DNA from: Luteolibacter yonseiensis
GTDB lineage: Bacteria > Verrucomicrobiota > Verrucomicrobiia > Verrucomicrobiales > Akkermansiaceae
DNA length: 64,000 bases
Reading direction: 5' to 3'
Assembly (NCBI RefSeq): GCF_016595465.1
Contig: NZ_JAENIK010000011.1
Span: forward strand, 496,001 to 560,000
The notes beneath the pieces were generated by a model, which saw only the letters and a list, made by a program, of their open reading frames with translations, searched no databases and had not been told where the DNA came from. The position numbers and the translations under genes are program-made. Positions 17,446 through 30,538 of this stretch are shown here, in pieces; the stretch's first letter is position 1; each line of letters opens with the position of its first letter.

Positions 17446-18987
17446 ATGAGCAGCATCCTCCAAGAACTCGAACAACAGATCGCCGGCATCGCGTCGTCCG
17501 TCCAAAAAACAAACGTCGGCACCGTTCGCACCGTCGGTGACGGCGTGGCCAAAGTCGAAGGCCTCTCCGACGTCATGCTCAACGAGATGATCGAGTTCGG
17601 TGGCGGCGTCACCGGTATGGCGCTCAACCTTGAGGAGAGCGAAGTCGGTGTCGTGCTCCTCGGAGACTATGCGGCGGTCAAGGAAGGTGCGGAATGCCGC
17701 ACGACCGGCAAGCTTCTTTCCGTGCCTGTCGGCGAGGCCGTTCTCGGCCGCGTTGTCAACGCGCTCGGAGCGCCGATCGACGGCAAGGGCGACATCGCCG
17801 CCTCCGCCTATTACCCGATGGAGAAGATCGCGCCGGGCATCATCAAGCGGAAATCCGTTTCCGTGCCCGTGCAGACCGGCATCATGTCCATCGACGCCAT
17901 GATCCCCGTCGGCCGCGGCCAGCGCGAGCTCATCATCGGTGACCGCGCCACTGGCAAAACCACCATCGCGGTGGACACCATCATCTCCCAAGCGCAGCAG
18001 AACAAGGCTGCCGAGCAGGGCAAGCTGCAGAACCACAAGCCCCTCTATTGTATCTACGTCGCCATCGGCCAGAAACTCTCCAACGTCGCCCGGACCCAGA
18101 AGATCCTGGAAGACGCGGGTGCCATGGAATACACCACCATCGTTTCCGCATCCGCATCGGATGCCGCGGCCATGCAATACCTCGCTCCTTATGCGGGTTG
18201 CGCCATCGCCGAATACCTCATGGACAAGGGTCAGGACGTCCTGATCGTGTTCGACGACCTTTCCAAGCACGCCGTCGCCTACCGTCAGGTTTCGCTGATC
18301 CTTCGCCGCCCATCCGGTCGTGAGGCTTATCCAGGTGACGTTTTCTACCTTCACAGCCGCCTGCTCGAGCGTTCCGCCCGTCTTTCCGAAAACGCGGGTG
18401 GTGGTTCGCTCACCGCGCTGCCGATCATCGAAACCCAGGCCGGCGACGTTTCCGCTTACATTCCGACGAACGTGATTTCCATCACGGACGGCCAGATCTT
18501 CCTGGAAACCGACCTTTTCTACCAAGGCATCCGTCCCGCGATCTCGGTCGGTCTCTCCGTTTCCCGTGTGGGTTCCGCCTGCCAGACCAAGACCATCAAG
18601 TCCGTGGCCGGTACGACGAAGCTCGACCTCGCTCAGTTCCGCGAGCTTCAGGCCTTCGCCCAGTTCGGTTCCGACCTGGACGCCTCCACCAAGAAGAAGC
18701 TCGATCGCGGTGCCCGCATCGTCGAACTCTTCAAGCAGAACCAGTACAGCCCGCTTTCCATGGAGCTTGAGTCAATCTACCTGTTCGCCATGCAGAACGG
18801 TTACTTCGACGATGTGGCTGTCTCGGATGTGAAACGCTTCCAAGGCGCTCTCGGCGAATTCTTCAGCACCCGCAAGAGCGACCTGCTGGACAAGATCCGC
18901 AACGAAAAGCCGGACCTCAAGAAGGATGCCGACGCGGTCGCCGCGGTGAAGCTGGCGATCGAGGACTTCAAGAAGAGCTGGAAGTAA
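17446..18987 (+). CDS. atpA: F1Fo ATP synthase subunit alpha
   Basis: The 513-residue regulatory F1 subunit has the beta-barrel N-domain ([15 protein letters not shown]), Walker [10 protein letters not shown] near residue 165, [16 protein letters not shown] (Walker B) and the arginine-finger segment [13 protein letters not shown]. It forms the alternating hexamer with beta. It follows atpH by 48 bp in the operon. Confidence 0.98.
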   Translation: MSSILQELEQQIAGIASSVQKTNVGTVRTVGDGVAKVEGLSDVMLNEMIEFGGGVTGMALNLEESEVGVVLLGDYAAVKEGAECRTTGKLLSVPVGEAVLGRVVNALGAPIDGKGDIAASAYYPMEKIAPGIIKRKSVSVPVQTGIMSIDAMIPVGRGQRELIIGDRATGKTTIAVDTIISQAQQNKAAEQGKLQNHKPLYCIYVAIGQKLSNVARTQKILEDAGAMEYTTIVSASASDAAAMQYLAPYAGCAIAEYLMDKGQDVLIVFDDLSKHAVAYRQVSLILRRPSGREAYPGDVFYLHSRLLERSARLSENAGGGSLTALPIIETQAGDVSAYIPTNVISITDGQIFLETDLFYQGIRPAISVGLSVSRVGSACQTKTIKSVAGTTKLDLAQFRELQAFAQFGSDLDASTKKKLDRGARIVELFKQNQYSPLSMELESIYLFAMQNGYFDDVAVSDVKRFQGALGEFFSTRKSDLLDKIRNEKPDLKKDADAVAAVKLAIEDFKKSWK

Positions 18988-19093
18988 ATCCTCATGGGCT
19001 GTCCGCCGGAAAGTGTCGGTCACATGACGCTTCCTCCGGCAGCCCGCCCTCTTCTAACCTTTGACAAACAACTTCTAACTTTCTCCATCACCA

Positions 19094-19939
19094 GTGGCAA
19101 ACCTCCGAGACATCCGCCGGCGCATCAAGTCGGTCAAGAACACCGCGCAAATCACCCGCGCGATGCAGCTTGTCGCTGCGGCCAAGATGAAGAAGGCCCA
19201 GGACCAGGCGCTGGCCGGTCGCGAGTATGCCAAACAACTCAGCGGAGTCCTTCAGGACATCAGCGAGAGTTTCAGCGAGGCGACCCACGCGCTGCTTGAA
19301 AAGCGTGCGGGGAACCGCGAGCTCGTGATCGTCATCTCCACCGACAAGGGGCTTTGCGGTGCCATCAACACCAACCTCGCGAAGGTCGTCCGCCGGGATA
19401 CTTCCGCCACCGCGGAATTCGTCACTATCGGTCGCAAGCTCCGGGTCATGCTGGAGAAACAGAACCGCAAGGTGGTTGCCGATTTCACGGTGAAGGACCC
19501 GGTGCCGTTCTCCGACGCCCGCTCCATCGCAAGCCTTGTTTCCAAGCTGTTCCTCGATGGCAGCTATGACAAGGTTTCGGTCGCCTACACCCGCTTCGTC
19601 AACACGATGAACCAGGTGCCGGAAGTCGTCCAACTGCTTCCGGTCGAACCTCCGACCGATGCGGGCGAACACACCGACACCAACGACTTCCTCTTCGAGC
19701 CGACGCCCGAGGACGTCCTGAGCGCGATCCTCCCGCTTTACGTGAACTTCCGGGTTTTCCAATCGCTTGTCGAAGCCCGTGCCTCCGAGCACTCCGCGCG
19801 TATGGTGGCCATGAAGTCCGCGACGGACAACGCGAAGAAATTCATCAAGGAACTCACGCTCGAATACAACAAGCTCCGCCAGGGAGCGATCACCGCGGAA
19901 CTCCTCGAAATCACGACCGCCATGAAGGCCATGGAGTGA
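19094..19939 (+). CDS. atpG: F1Fo ATP synthase subunit gamma
   Basis: The gene starts with GTG at 19094 (protein MANLRDIRRRIKSVKNTAQ), the conserved beginning of gamma. The 281-residue protein keeps the N- and C-terminal coiled-coil helices that form the rotor shaft (ending LLEITTAMKAME) and the Rossmann-like middle with TDKGLCGAINTN. The C-terminus is slightly variant at the usual ITGGAxA... segment. In most operons atpD follows directly; here a lipoprotein gene intervenes. Confidence 0.96.
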   Translation: MANLRDIRRRIKSVKNTAQITRAMQLVAAAKMKKAQDQALAGREYAKQLSGVLQDISESFSEATHALLEKRAGNRELVIVISTDKGLCGAINTNLAKVVRRDTSATAEFVTIGRKLRVMLEKQNRKVVADFTVKDPVPFSDARSIASLVSKLFLDGSYDKVSVAYTRFVNTMNQVPEVVQLLPVEPPTDAGEHTDTNDFLFEPTPEDVLSAILPLYVNFRVFQSLVEARASEHSARMVAMKSATDNAKKFIKELTLEYNKLRQGAITAELLEITTAMKAME

Positions 19940-19965
19940 TGTTCCTGTCCGCACCAACCCATTCC

Positions 19966-20469
19966 ATGCGATCATTCAATTCCATTGCTGTTTCCGCTCT
20001 TCTCGCAGGATCCCTGTTCCTGTCGGGTTGCGCGACCATCGTTTCGTCGCGGCAGAAGCCCACGGCGATCGACAGCAGCCCGTCCAAACTTGCTTACAAG
20101 ATCGTGGATGGCAATGGTGCGGTCGTTTCCGAAGGCCGCACGCCGACCACGGTCACACTGCAACGGTCCTCGGCTTATTTCAAGCCAGGCACCTACACGA
20201 TCCAGATCAGCCAGCGGGGCAAGGTCGTCGGCACCCAGACGGTATCCGCCGGAATCAACGGCTGGTATTTTGGAAACATCCTTCTCGGCGGCCTGATCGG
20301 AATGGTCATCGTGGATCCGCTTTCCGGAGCGATGTATCGGATGCCGGAGAGCATCACCGTCGCCACCAATCAAACTTCGGTTGCTCTTGGAGATCAGCCA
20401 AAGGCTCTCCAAATCGTTGACATTTCCACCCTCACATCCGCACAGCGCAGCAAGCTCGTCCGCATCTAA
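19966..20469 (+). CDS. Lipoprotein inserted between atpG and atpD
   Basis: From the ATG at 19966 the protein has 167 residues. A type II signal peptide ends in the lipobox LSGC (FLSGCATIVSS), and the mature part resembles PEGA-like or CATIVS-type small lipoproteins (SSPSKLAYKIVDGNGAVV, GRTPTTVTLQRS, FKPGTYTIQISQRG), followed by a hydrophobic GWYFGNILLGGLIGMVIVDP segment. This implies an envelope location and no part in F1. The 26-bp gap after atpG and 27-bp gap before atpD show it is co-transcribed with the synthase. No such subunit is known for F-type ATP synthases. Confidence 0.85.
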   Translation: MRSFNSIAVSALLAGSLFLSGCATIVSSRQKPTAIDSSPSKLAYKIVDGNGAVVSEGRTPTTVTLQRSSAYFKPGTYTIQISQRGKVVGTQTVSAGINGWYFGNILLGGLIGMVIVDPLSGAMYRMPESITVATNQTSVALGDQPKALQIVDISTLTSAQRSKLVRI

Positions 20470-21960
<1,491 letters not shown>

Positions 21961-22046
21961 TTGGTTGAAAGTTGTTTGCCGGGAGTCCGTCCGTGAGGAC
22001 GGCCCGCGGCGGACGACTCGAACTCCTGACCAATCAACACCACCCT

Positions 22047-22460
22047 ATGCCTCTCCAACTCGATATCGTCACCCCTGAGAAGAAGATCTTCTCGGACCTC
22101 GTGGACAACGTCTATCTCCCGGGAGCGGACGGCGAAATGGGCATTCTTCCTCAGCACGCCGGTCTCGTCACCGCCTTGCAGCCGGGCGAACTCCGTTATC
22201 AACGCAATGGCAAGGTCGAAACCCTCGCCATCGGCTCCGGTTTCGCCGAAGTCACCCAGACCAAGGTCATCGTCCTCACGGACAGCGCCCTCGGTGAGGC
22301 GGAGATCGACGAAGCATCCGTCGAAACCGCCATCAAACGCGCTCAGGAAAAGCTCGCCACAGTCGATCAGAACCTCGATCCGGAGGAAGCCGCCTACCTG
22401 CAAGGCCTTATCGCCAAGTCCACCGCGGCTCTGAATCTCAAGCGCAAGTACCGCCACTGA
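22047..22460 (+). CDS. atpC: F1Fo ATP synthase subunit epsilon
   Basis: I chose the ATG at 22047 (MPLQLDIVTPEKKIFSD), which gives 137 residues. The N-terminal beta-sandwich has YLPGADGEMGILPQHAGLVTAL and the C-terminal part is a two-helix domain with AAIKRAQEK-like character (AIKRAQEKLATVD). It is the last gene of the operon. The 86 bp between atpD and atpC can fold around CCGTCC-GTGA-GGACGG and may be an RNA hairpin affecting translation. Confidence 0.95.
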   Translation: MPLQLDIVTPEKKIFSDLVDNVYLPGADGEMGILPQHAGLVTALQPGELRYQRNGKVETLAIGSGFAEVTQTKVIVLTDSALGEAEIDEASVETAIKRAQEKLATVDQNLDPEEAAYLQGLIAKSTAALNLKRKYRH

Positions 22461-22508
22461 AAATGACGGAGTGTGCACCCCTAAGGGTGCGCGCGACTTG
22501 AAAGCTTT

Positions 22509-22543
22509 AAAAATGCCCCAGCCGTTCCGGTTGGGGCATTTTT
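22509..22543 (+). terminator. Terminator of the atp operon
   Basis: AAAAATGCCCCA and TGGGGCATTTTT form a 12-bp stem, with the T run built into the 3' arm. It is 48 bp after the atpC stop. The rest of the 314 bp to the next gene includes a TTGACA at 22718, but no matching -10 box at normal spacing was found. Confidence 0.9.
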
Positions 22544-22774
22544 GCGTACTTCCGCAGACTGCCTCCGCAGACTGCCGGACGGGATCTCCTCTCCTGAATG
22601 GCATGGTTTCGTCGGAGGAGGAAATCCGCGATCTCCCGCGATTTTCCGGGCTGCGGACGACTTCCGGCCCTGCTTTTGTTCATACCCCCCCTAATCGGGT
22701 TGTTTCGGCGAGGGTGATTGACACTGACCGGAAATTTTTCGTGGGTTCTACAAATCCTCCTATTTTCAAAACCC

Positions 22775-25700
22775 ATGAAACCTAAAAAAGCCCTCCTTGG
22801 TATTTTTGTCATATGCCAATTTTCCACGCCCGTTTCCCAAGCCGCGACCCTTTTGTGGGACCAGAACGGCACCGGCAACACCATCGGTCTGGATGGTGCC
22901 GGCACATGGACCACCGCGAACAACTTTCATAACGGCACCGCCAACGTCACCTGGCCTACCTCGACCGCCACAACCGACATCGCGGCATTCGGCAACATCG
23001 GTTCCACCCCGTTGGTCGGCAACGCGGGAACCATCGATTGGGCGGCCGGCACCACGATCGGAGTCGGGGGGCTGCTCTTCAATCCGTATTACGGCAATGC
23101 CGCGCGATATAACATCCGCGGCAATACGGCGACGAGCCTGCTGCAACTGAACGGCACCCCGACCATCACGGTGAACACGGCCTGGACGAGACCTTTCGCC
23201 TCGATCGATGCCGTCATGACCGGGACGGCGGGATTCGATGTGCTTTCAAGCACCGGGGGCATCCTCGCGATCGGGACCCAGGCCAATACGATCACGGGCG
23301 GGATCCGTTTGAGAAACGGTTCTTCGTTCAGCATTGCGAGTGACAGCGCGTTGGGCGGCGCGGGCAGCGGCCTGACCTTTTCGGACGCCAGCGCCACCCT
23401 GATCACCCGGACCACCTCGACGATCGCCGCAGGCCGGGCAATCACCATTTCTCCGGGTAACGCGGCTCGTTTTGATTCGATCCAAGGGGTGACACTGACC
23501 GTCGCGCCGACAGGCGGCATCACAGGAGCGGGGAGCTCGTTGAGAAAAGAAGGCCTCGGCGGGCTCACCTTGGGAGGAGCCAACGGCTACACCGGACAAA
23601 CCTCCATCCGCCAGGGGACGCTGACCCTGGACTTCGTCAATGCGGCTTCCCCCGCCTCAAACATCGTCAATCCCTCATCGACGCTGCGTTTGCATGGAGG
23701 GACCTTGGTTTCGGCGGGAAAGGCGGCGGTCAACGCCAGCCAGACATTCGCAGGGACGATCCTTGATCCGGGCGCCTCGGGGATCAACACGACCCTTGGC
23801 GCAAGCGGAACCGTGGTGACGAATCTCGGGACCATCACCCGCAATCCCGGTGCCACCCTGTCCATCTCATCCATCGTCGCAGGCTCGAGCTATACGGCGG
23901 GCAACGCGAATACCAATGGCATTCTCGGTGGTTATGCCTCCGTCGCAGGCACCGACTGGGTGACAGTGAGCGGTGGCAATCTCGTTCCTTACACCGGCTA
24001 CCAGACGGGAACGGACGCGACAGCCTGGGGAGCGACGGACAACGTCACGGCCGCGGCGACACCGACCACCGTCCTGGCGGCGGACTCCACCATCAACTCG
24101 CTGCGTTTCACGGCGGCAACGAACATCGCGGTGCCTGGCGGAAACTCGCTGACCCTGGCTTCGGGCGGTCTTCTCACGACGGGTGCCGGCGCGAGTTCCA
24201 TCTCCGGCGGCACGTTGAAAGGCGAGGCCGGAGGGGGCTTGACCGTCATCCATGGTGGTTCCGATCCACTCACCATTTCGTCCGTCATCGCCGATAACGG
24301 AGGAGCGTCGCCGCTCGTCAAATCCGGTGCGGGACTGCTCAATCTGACCGGTGCGAACACCTTTTCGGGCAATGTGTTCCTCAACGCCGGCTCCCTCGGT
24401 GTCGACAGCGACGCGGCGCTTGGAGCCGGCACCACGGTGACCTCGCGTCCGAACACCACGATCAACTTCGCGGGAACGAGCGCCATAGCGACGGCGAAGA
24501 ATTTCGTCTTCGACATGGGCAGCGACAGTTGGGGTGGCACCGGCCTGGTGGGCACCGCGACCGACTCGGGCAATGCCAACCTGAACATCACCAATCCGGC
24601 GGGAGTCACCATTTCAGGCGGGCTCAATCTCAGTTCCGGAACATTTGTGAAAAAAGGCCCGGGAATGCTCACCCTGACGAACCCGGGTATCAACCAACTC
24701 GCACGCGTCAATGGCGCGCAGGCGGTCCACGTGCAGGATGGCGCCATCACTTTCAACGGCGGTCCTGCTTCTGAATGGCGTGTGGGCCAGGGCGAGTTCC
24801 ACATCGGCACGGGCGACACCGCGACGGCCGCTTCCGCCAAGGAGGCCTCGGTGTATGTCCAGAGCGGATTGATTTCCGTGGGTTCCTGGACCGGAGTCAG
24901 CCGGGGGAATGGCAATGCCAATCATCAATCCAAGCTCGTCATGAGCGGCGGCACCTGGGATACGGGAAATGTCAGCCTGGGATTCAACAACGGCTACGGA
25001 GGCCAGATCACCAGACCGCTGATCGATCTTTCGGGGAATGCGACATTCATCGTCAGGGATGAGGTCCGCGCCGCGGAAAGCGCCGGCAGCGATGCCACGG
25101 TCAATCTCGCCGACACCTCCCAGTTCCGGGTCAAAAACACGATCCGCATGGGCTACGGGGCGAACATGAAAACCACGTTCAATCTCACCGGATCGAGCGT
25201 TCTGAGCACCGGTGCGAATGTCGCCCTCGGCAACACCGCCGGCGGAACCGGCATCTTCAATCTCGGCGGAAATTCCACCACCACCGTGGGGAGCTACATC
25301 GGGATCGGTGCGACCGGCATCGGCGTGGCGAACGTGCAGGACAACGCGACCTTCACCGTCGCGACGGATTTCAACGTGGGCGACGTGGATGGTTCCAAAG
25401 GCACGCTGAACATCTCCGGAGGCACCGTCAACGCGACGAATTTCTTCATCGGAAAAGGCAGCAACGCCACGACCGTCCTGAATACGAACGGCGTCATCAA
25501 TCAAAGCGGTGGCACGCTCACCATCGGTGGCACGGTTGATGCCAGGATTGGTGGCAACCTGGTGAATGACTCGGAAGTCTACGGTGCCGTGAATCTCAGC
25601 GGCGGCTCGCTGAATGCCGGGCCGAAAAATTTCCAGGTCGGACTTTATGGAAAGGGCGTGTTTGATATTTCCGGCACGGGCAGCTTCACCTCGACAAACC

Positions 25701-28700
25701 TCTACCCCTCGGTGGCCCGGCAGGCCGGCAGTGTCGGCCTGTTCAACATGAGCGGCGGGACATACACCCATACGACGACGGGAGCGGGTTTCACCACCAT
25801 CGGCGAACTGGGTTCCGCAGTGTTGAACGTGTCGGGCGGCACGATGACCTTCGGTGGGGTGGACGGCGGCACGGCGGGTCTGCGCGTCGCCCTGAGCACG
25901 GGTTCCTCCGGTGCGGCCAACTTCAACGGGGGCATTGTCAATGCCCGTGCGATGACAGGCGGGGCGGGCACAAGCAGCATCTATCTCAACGGCGCGCAGT
26001 TCAACGCGATGGCCAACCGGACGGATTTCCTCCAAGGCTTCGGCTCCGCGATCGTCGGTCCCGGAGGTGTGAAAATCAACACGGCCGGCTTCAATGTCAC
26101 CGCTGCGCAAGCCATGGGCAAGGCTTCCGGAAACGGAGTGACCGGCATCGCCGTCGCCACCGGTGGCACCGGCTACATGGCCCAGCCCATCGTTCAGATC
26201 ACGGGAGGCGGAGGCACCGGAGCGACCGCGGTCGCGAACATGTCCGGAGGGGCCGTGACGGGATTCACCATCACGAATCCCGGTTCGGGTTATACCTCCG
26301 CTCCAACGGTCACTTTGCTCAACGGCGGATCCACCACCGCTGCGACGGCGGGTGCCGTGACCACCGGAGCGGTGTCGGCGGACGGCGGCCTGGAGAAGAC
26401 CGGAGCGGGCACGCTCACACTGAGCGGAGCAAGCACCTATTCCGGCCCGACAAACGTCACCGCCGGAACCCTCGCGCTGGGCGGACTCAACGCGCTGCCG
26501 GCAGCCAGCGCGCTCACCCTCACGGGTGCGGACCTGAACATGATCGGCAGTTCCACGGCGGGAGCGGTGGTGGTGAACGGAGGCAGCATCCTGGGGAACG
26601 GCCAGCTGACAGGAGCGTCCTACACCATCAACAACACCGGGAACGCCACCATCAGCGCCCAACTTCTGGGATCCGGTGTGAATCTGACCAAGACCGGTCC
26701 GGGTAAACTGACTTTCTCAGGATCCGGGCTGTACACCGGGCTCACCAAGCTTTCCGGGGGAACCACTTCCTTCGGCGCCACCGGTTCGCTGGATCCCGGC
26801 AGCTCCCTCGAGGTCGGCAACGCAACCCTCGACCTGCGGAACGGATTGTCGAGCGGGGCGGTGAACATCTCGAACCTCACGCTCAACAACGCCACCATCG
26901 TGCTGGACATGACGGGGAACAGCAACGACATCCTGCGCTCGACCGGCACCGCCAGCATTTCCGGCACGAACGTGATCAAGATCAATGGTTCCGCCCAAAA
27001 CGGCCCCCACACGGTGATCGAGGGCAGCGCACCGCTCACCGGGACCTACATCCTGGACACTACCGGCATGGTCACCGGATTCACCACTTACACCGGTGTG
27101 GTCAGCGGCAACAACTACAACGTCATGGCCAGTGGTGCTGCGACGCCTGACGATCCTTACTGGAAAGGTGGTGTGAGTTCGAACTGGACCGATGCCAGTG
27201 CCAGTCCCACCAGCAACTGGGTCACCTCCACAGGGGCCAATATCCCCCAGATCCCGGGAGCATCTTCAAACGTTCACTTTTCCGCCACGTCCCCTTCGAA
27301 TACCGGGACAACCCTGAACTCGAACCTGTCGATCAACAGTCTCTCCTTTGAGACGGGGGCCGCTTCACTCACGGGAGCGACGAACGTCCTCACGATTCTG
27401 GGAACAAATGCGAACCTGAACTCGCTCGAGGTTGCTTCCGGAGTTTCGGCGGGAATGAACATCAATTCCGTTTATGCCGGCCCGACTTCCATCCATACGG
27501 GAGGGACATTGACCGTCTCGGGCGGGAGCCTGGGGGATGCGAACGCCCAACTGCTGCTGAACGGCAAGCTGAACGTCAATGCGAATGTCACCAAGGGCGG
27601 GCTCGCGGATACCGATCCGCTCACGGACAACGAACCGGTCTCCGGCACGTTTGACAAAACCAACACGGGCGACAGCACGATCACGGTTGGAGATACGAAC
27701 GATGTCATCTTCTCCGGTGTCATCAAAAACACCGCGGGGAACCTGACCTTTGCCAAGGCGGGAAGTGGAAAAATGACACTCACGGGAACGAACAACACGT
27801 TCACCGGAGCCTTGAAAATCGTCAATGGAACCCTGGAGATCCCCAGCCTTGCTGCTCTCCAAAGCCCGTCTGCCCTCATCCAGAATCCCGGCTCCACGTT
27901 TATCAACAACGCCGGGGACATGACGATCTCCTATCCTTACACTCTTGATCTCAACGGTGGTGTCGCCGCCGGAGTGAGCCAGGCGCCCGGGACAGGCAAT
28001 GCGACCTACAATCTCGATCTGGTGTCGGGAACCACCACCGTTTCGGGACTCATCACCAACAGCGGTGGCAGCTTCGCGAAACGCGGAGCGGGAACCCTGC
28101 TTATCACCAATCCAGGAGCGAACGTGATCGGGAACACAACGGGCATCGGCCTGGCCGTCCAGGACGGAAGCATGGTGCTCAACGGCGGAGCCACCGCCAC
28201 CTATTCCTCCGGGGAGGTGGCCGTCGGTGACGTGACCGCAACCGCCGCGAACCTGACGCTCACCAGCGGCACCCTGAATGTGGGCTCCTACCTCAGTGCC
28301 AGCCGTGCGAACGGGACGACCGGCCTCACCTCCACGATCAACCTGAACGGCGGCAACCTGAACGCCCAGTATTTGTACTGCGGCTATTCCAACAATCTGC
28401 TGGGCTACAACGCGAACTCCGTCATCAACCTCAACGGCACGACGGTCAACCTCACCGGTGGCGTCCGCATCGGCGAATCAGGCGGTTCCAACGGCGTGTT
28501 GAATCTCAACACCGGCTCTCTTACCAACACCGGCCCTTTCCAGATCGGTCACAACGGCAGGGGGGTCGCCAACGTGAACATGCCGATCACCGTCGGCAGC
28601 GTGCAAATCGGCTCGGCCGGAGACGGTTCGGGAGGTGCTGCGGATGGAATTGGTGCGATTTACAATAACAAGGCCATGACTGTCACCGCCGGAGCGAGCA

Positions 28701-30379
28701 CGGCGAACTTCGCCATCGGAAACGCTGGAAACGCCTACGGTTACTATCGCAGCAATCCGGGGGCATCGGTCACTGCTCAAGAGATCGGGATCGGCGGTGA
28801 GGGTGGTAATACGGCGACAAACGGCGGCGGAGTGCTGGACATGAATGCCGGTTCCGTCACCGCCGCGGCGTGGATCACCCCGAACCGTGGCGGAGCCGGC
28901 CAGACCTGCCTCCTGAATATCGAGGGTGGCACGCTGACCACTCCGAACTCCGGTCAGTTCCGGGTGAACATGCCCGTCGCCAACCAGTATGCGCTCCTCA
29001 ATGTGAGCGGCACGGGTTCCATCGTCGGCGCCGGAGCGAACTCGACGATGAACCTCAACAACTCGTCCCTGGCCGATAGCCAGGGCCTGTTGACCATCGG
29101 CACGGGTGGCACGGTCCAGCTCTCCGGCATCTCGGCCTCCGGAGTCGGAGGAACGGCTATCGTCAACTTCAACGGAGGCACGCTCAAGGCCGCCGGAGCC
29201 TCTCCGAGCCTTTTGGGAACCGGGCTCACCGGTGTCTATCTCAACGGGGGCGGTGCCATCATCGACACCAATACCTTTGATGCCGGAATCACACCTCCGC
29301 TTGCCGCACCGCTCAGTGTCGGGGTGAAGACCATCGCTCTCAGCACGCCCGGTGCCGGCTACATCGGTCGTCCGATGGTCCGCATCATTGGTGATGGAGT
29401 GGGTGCCACCGCCGTCGCGGACTTCGATCCTGCGACGGGAGCTGTTTCCGGCATCACCGTCACCAACCCCGGCTCCGGATACAACACCGCGCCCACCGTC
29501 ACCCTCATCGGTGGTGGTGGCACGACTGCGGCGGTTGTCGGCACGGTTGTGATGGATGTGGTTTCAACCTCGGGCGGACTTGTCAAGAATGGCACCGGGA
29601 CGCTCACCCTCAACGGACTCAACACCTATACGGGCAACACCACCGTCAACGCCGGCGGGATCGCCCTGGCCGACAACGCGCAGCTGCTGTTCAAGATCGG
29701 GGCCAACGGTGTGTCGAACACCGTCACCGGGACCGGCACCGCCACCTTCAGCGGGGATTTCGAAATCGATACCTCCGCGGCGGTCGTCGCCAATGGAAAC
29801 AGTTGGACGTTGGTCAACGCCGCGAGCTTGAACGAGTCCTTCACCGCCAGCTTCACCGTCAACGGCTTCACCGAGAGTTCGAACGTCTGGACCAAGGTGG
29901 CCGGTCCGAATACCTGGACCTTCTCCGAAGCGACGGGTGTCCTGTCCGTTTCCGTGGGAGCCGCCGGTTACGGTTCGTGGGCTTCCGGCTACGGACTCGG
30001 CGCGAACAGCGAACAAGGCGACCCTGACAACGACGGCATCAGAAACCTGATGGAATACGTGCTCGGCGGCATCCCATCCGGCGCGGGGGCGGCAAACACC
30101 TCCGTCCTTCCGACCCAGTCGTTGAACGCCACCAATCTGGTCCTCACCTTCCATCGTTCCGATCTCTCGGAAGGCGATGTCACGGTCAAGGCCCAGTGGT
30201 CGAACGACATGGTGAACTGGACCGACTTCGCCACCATCGGAGCCACCAGCTCCCTCCCTGCCGTGCAGGTGACCGAAGACACGCCGAGCGCCTCGCTCGA
30301 TGAAGTCATCGTGACCATCCCACGCGCCGGCAGGGAAGCGAACGGCAAACTCTTCGGCCGCGTCAAAGCATCCAAGTAA
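22775..30379 (+). CDS. Giant secreted PATR (autotransporter-associated beta-strand repeat) protein
   Basis: The ATG at 22775 gives 2,534 residues beginning with a signal peptide ([16 protein letters not shown]...SQA). The body is Gly/Thr/Asn/Ser-rich beta-helix sequence. At least six canonical PATR units of the form KxGxGxLTLxGxNxYxG are seen near residues 257, 513, 1206, 1304, 1659 and 2268. Two long modules repeat: [13 protein letters not shown] (about residue 1180) and [13 protein letters not shown] (about 2240), each followed by a PATR unit. Near residue 2415 is [18 protein letters not shown], a Ca-binding-like motif common before verrucomicrobial C-terminal domains. There is no autotransporter barrel and no PEP-CTERM tail. 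It is probably a surface or extracellular beta-helix protein. Confidence 0.9.
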   Translation: MKPKKALLGIFVICQFSTPVSQAATLLWDQNGTGNTIGLDGAGTWTTANNFHNGTANVTWPTSTATTDIAAFGNIGSTPLVGNAGTIDWAAGTTIGVGGLLFNPYYGNAARYNIRGNTATSLLQLNGTPTITVNTAWTRPFASIDAVMTGTAGFDVLSSTGGILAIGTQANTITGGIRLRNGSSFSIASDSALGGAGSGLTFSDASATLITRTTSTIAAGRAITISPGNAARFDSIQGVTLTVAPTGGITGAGSSLRKEGLGGLTLGGANGYTGQTSIRQGTLTLDFVNAASPASNIVNPSSTLRLHGGTLVSAGKAAVNASQTFAGTILDPGASGINTTLGASGTVVTNLGTITRNPGATLSISSIVAGSSYTAGNANTNGILGGYASVAGTDWVTVSGGNLVPYTGYQTGTDATAWGATDNVTAAATPTTVLAADSTINSLRFTAATNIAVPGGNSLTLASGGLLTTGAGASSISGGTLKGEAGGGLTVIHGGSDPLTISSVIADNGGASPLVKSGAGLLNLTGANTFSGNVFLNAGSLGVDSDAALGAGTTVTSRPNTTINFAGTSAIATAKNFVFDMGSDSWGGTGLVGTATDSGNANLNITNPAGVTISGGLNLSSGTFVKKGPGMLTLTNPGINQLARVNGAQAVHVQDGAITFNGGPASEWRVGQGEFHIGTGDTATAASAKEASVYVQSGLISVGSWTGVSRGNGNANHQSKLVMSGGTWDTGNVSLGFNNGYGGQITRPLIDLSGNATFIVRDEVRAAESAGSDATVNLADTSQFRVKNTIRMGYGANMKTTFNLTGSSVLSTGANVALGNTAGGTGIFNLGGNSTTTVGSYIGIGATGIGVANVQDNATFTVATDFNVGDVDGSKGTLNISGGTVNATNFFIGKGSNATTVLNTNGVINQSGGTLTIGGTVDARIGGNLVNDSEVYGAVNLSGGSLNAGPKNFQVGLYGKGVFDISGTGSFTSTNLYPSVARQAGSVGLFNMSGGTYTHTTTGAGFTTIGELGSAVLNVSGGTMTFGGVDGGTAGLRVALSTGSSGAANFNGGIVNARAMTGGAGTSSIYLNGAQFNAMANRTDFLQGFGSAIVGPGGVKINTAGFNVTAAQAMGKASGNGVTGIAVATGGTGYMAQPIVQITGGGGTGATAVANMSGGAVTGFTITNPGSGYTSAPTVTLLNGGSTTAATAGAVTTGAVSADGGLEKTGAGTLTLSGASTYSGPTNVTAGTLALGGLNALPAASALTLTGADLNMIGSSTAGAVVVNGGSILGNGQLTGASYTINNTGNATISAQLLGSGVNLTKTGPGKLTFSGSGLYTGLTKLSGGTTSFGATGSLDPGSSLEVGNATLDLRNGLSSGAVNISNLTLNNATIVLDMTGNSNDILRSTGTASISGTNVIKINGSAQNGPHTVIEGSAPLTGTYILDTTGMVTGFTTYTGVVSGNNYNVMASGAATPDDPYWKGGVSSNWTDASASPTSNWVTSTGANIPQIPGASSNVHFSATSPSNTGTTLNSNLSINSLSFETGAASLTGATNVLTILGTNANLNSLEVASGVSAGMNINSVYAGPTSIHTGGTLTVSGGSLGDANAQLLLNGKLNVNANVTKGGLADTDPLTDNEPVSGTFDKTNTGDSTITVGDTNDVIFSGVIKNTAGNLTFAKAGSGKMTLTGTNNTFTGALKIVNGTLEIPSLAALQSPSALIQNPGSTFINNAGDMTISYPYTLDLNGGVAAGVSQAPGTGNATYNLDLVSGTTTVSGLITNSGGSFAKRGAGTLLITNPGANVIGNTTGIGLAVQDGSMVLNGGATATYSSGEVAVGDVTATAANLTLTSGTLNVGSYLSASRANGTTGLTSTINLNGGNLNAQYLYCGYSNNLLGYNANSVINLNGTTVNLTGGVRIGESGGSNGVLNLNTGSLTNTGPFQIGHNGRGVANVNMPITVGSVQIGSAGDGSGGAADGIGAIYNNKAMTVTAGASTANFAIGNAGNAYGYYRSNPGASVTAQEIGIGGEGGNTATNGGGVLDMNAGSVTAAAWITPNRGGAGQTCLLNIEGGTLTTPNSGQFRVNMPVANQYALLNVSGTGSIVGAGANSTMNLNNSSLADSQGLLTIGTGGTVQLSGISASGVGGTAIVNFNGGTLKAAGASPSLLGTGLTGVYLNGGGAIIDTNTFDAGITPPLAAPLSVGVKTIALSTPGAGYIGRPMVRIIGDGVGATAVADFDPATGAVSGITVTNPGSGYNTAPTVTLIGGGGTTAAVVGTVVMDVVSTSGGLVKNGTGTLTLNGLNTYTGNTTVNAGGIALADNAQLLFKIGANGVSNTVTGTGTATFSGDFEIDTSAAVVANGNSWTLVNAASLNESFTASFTVNGFTESSNVWTKVAGPNTWTFSEATGVLSVSVGAAGYGSWASGYGLGANSEQGDPDNDGIRNLMEYVLGGIPSGAGAANTSVLPTQSLNATNLVLTFHRSDLSEGDVTVKAQWSNDMVNWTDFATIGATSSLPAVQVTEDTPSASLDEVIVTIPRAGREANGKLFGRVKASK

Positions 30380-30400
30380 TCCCCATTGCTGAAATCCAAG

Positions 30401-30431
30401 GGGCCGGGAGTCGAACTCCCGGCCCTTTTTT
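30401..30431 (+). terminator. Terminator after the giant PATR gene
   Basis: GGGCCGGGAG and CTCCCGGCCC pair perfectly over 10 bp around TCGAA and are followed by six T residues. It is 21 bp after the stop codon. Confidence 0.93.
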
Positions 30432-30538
30432 GCGCACGCGCGGAATTGCGACCGTGGCGGTGCCCGTCATTCCTTTGCCATGGCTTTTTTCCGGATTCCG
30501 GCAATCATGACAGCGTCGTTCCACTCTCCATCACCATC

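Noticed and set aside
16096..18525. 809-codon open frame on the minus strand opposite atpE-atpA
   Set aside because: It runs antisense to genes with clear family motifs, and its translation is Asp/Gly/His/Val-rich without any domain. It is a GC-driven shadow frame.
21961..22046. GC-rich hairpin between atpD and atpC as a terminator
   Set aside because: No T run follows and atpC must be expressed with the operon, so it is not called as a terminator.
22718..22760. TTGACA-like promoter before the PATR gene
   Set aside because: No acceptable -10 sequence was found at 16-18 bp spacing.
24614..26662. 682-codon minus-strand frame opposite the PATR gene
   Set aside because: It is antisense to a repeat-rich gene with a real signal peptide and PATR motifs; its own translation is low complexity.
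22775..30379. Repeated Gly/Thr motifs as a CRISPR or tandem DNA repeat
   Set aside because: The repeats are at the protein level and vary in DNA sequence and spacing, so they are PATR units and not a CRISPR array.
30401..30431. Hairpin with GGGAGTCGAACTCCC resembling a tRNA T-arm
   Set aside because: No cloverleaf surrounds it, and the T run and position after a stop codon make it a terminator.
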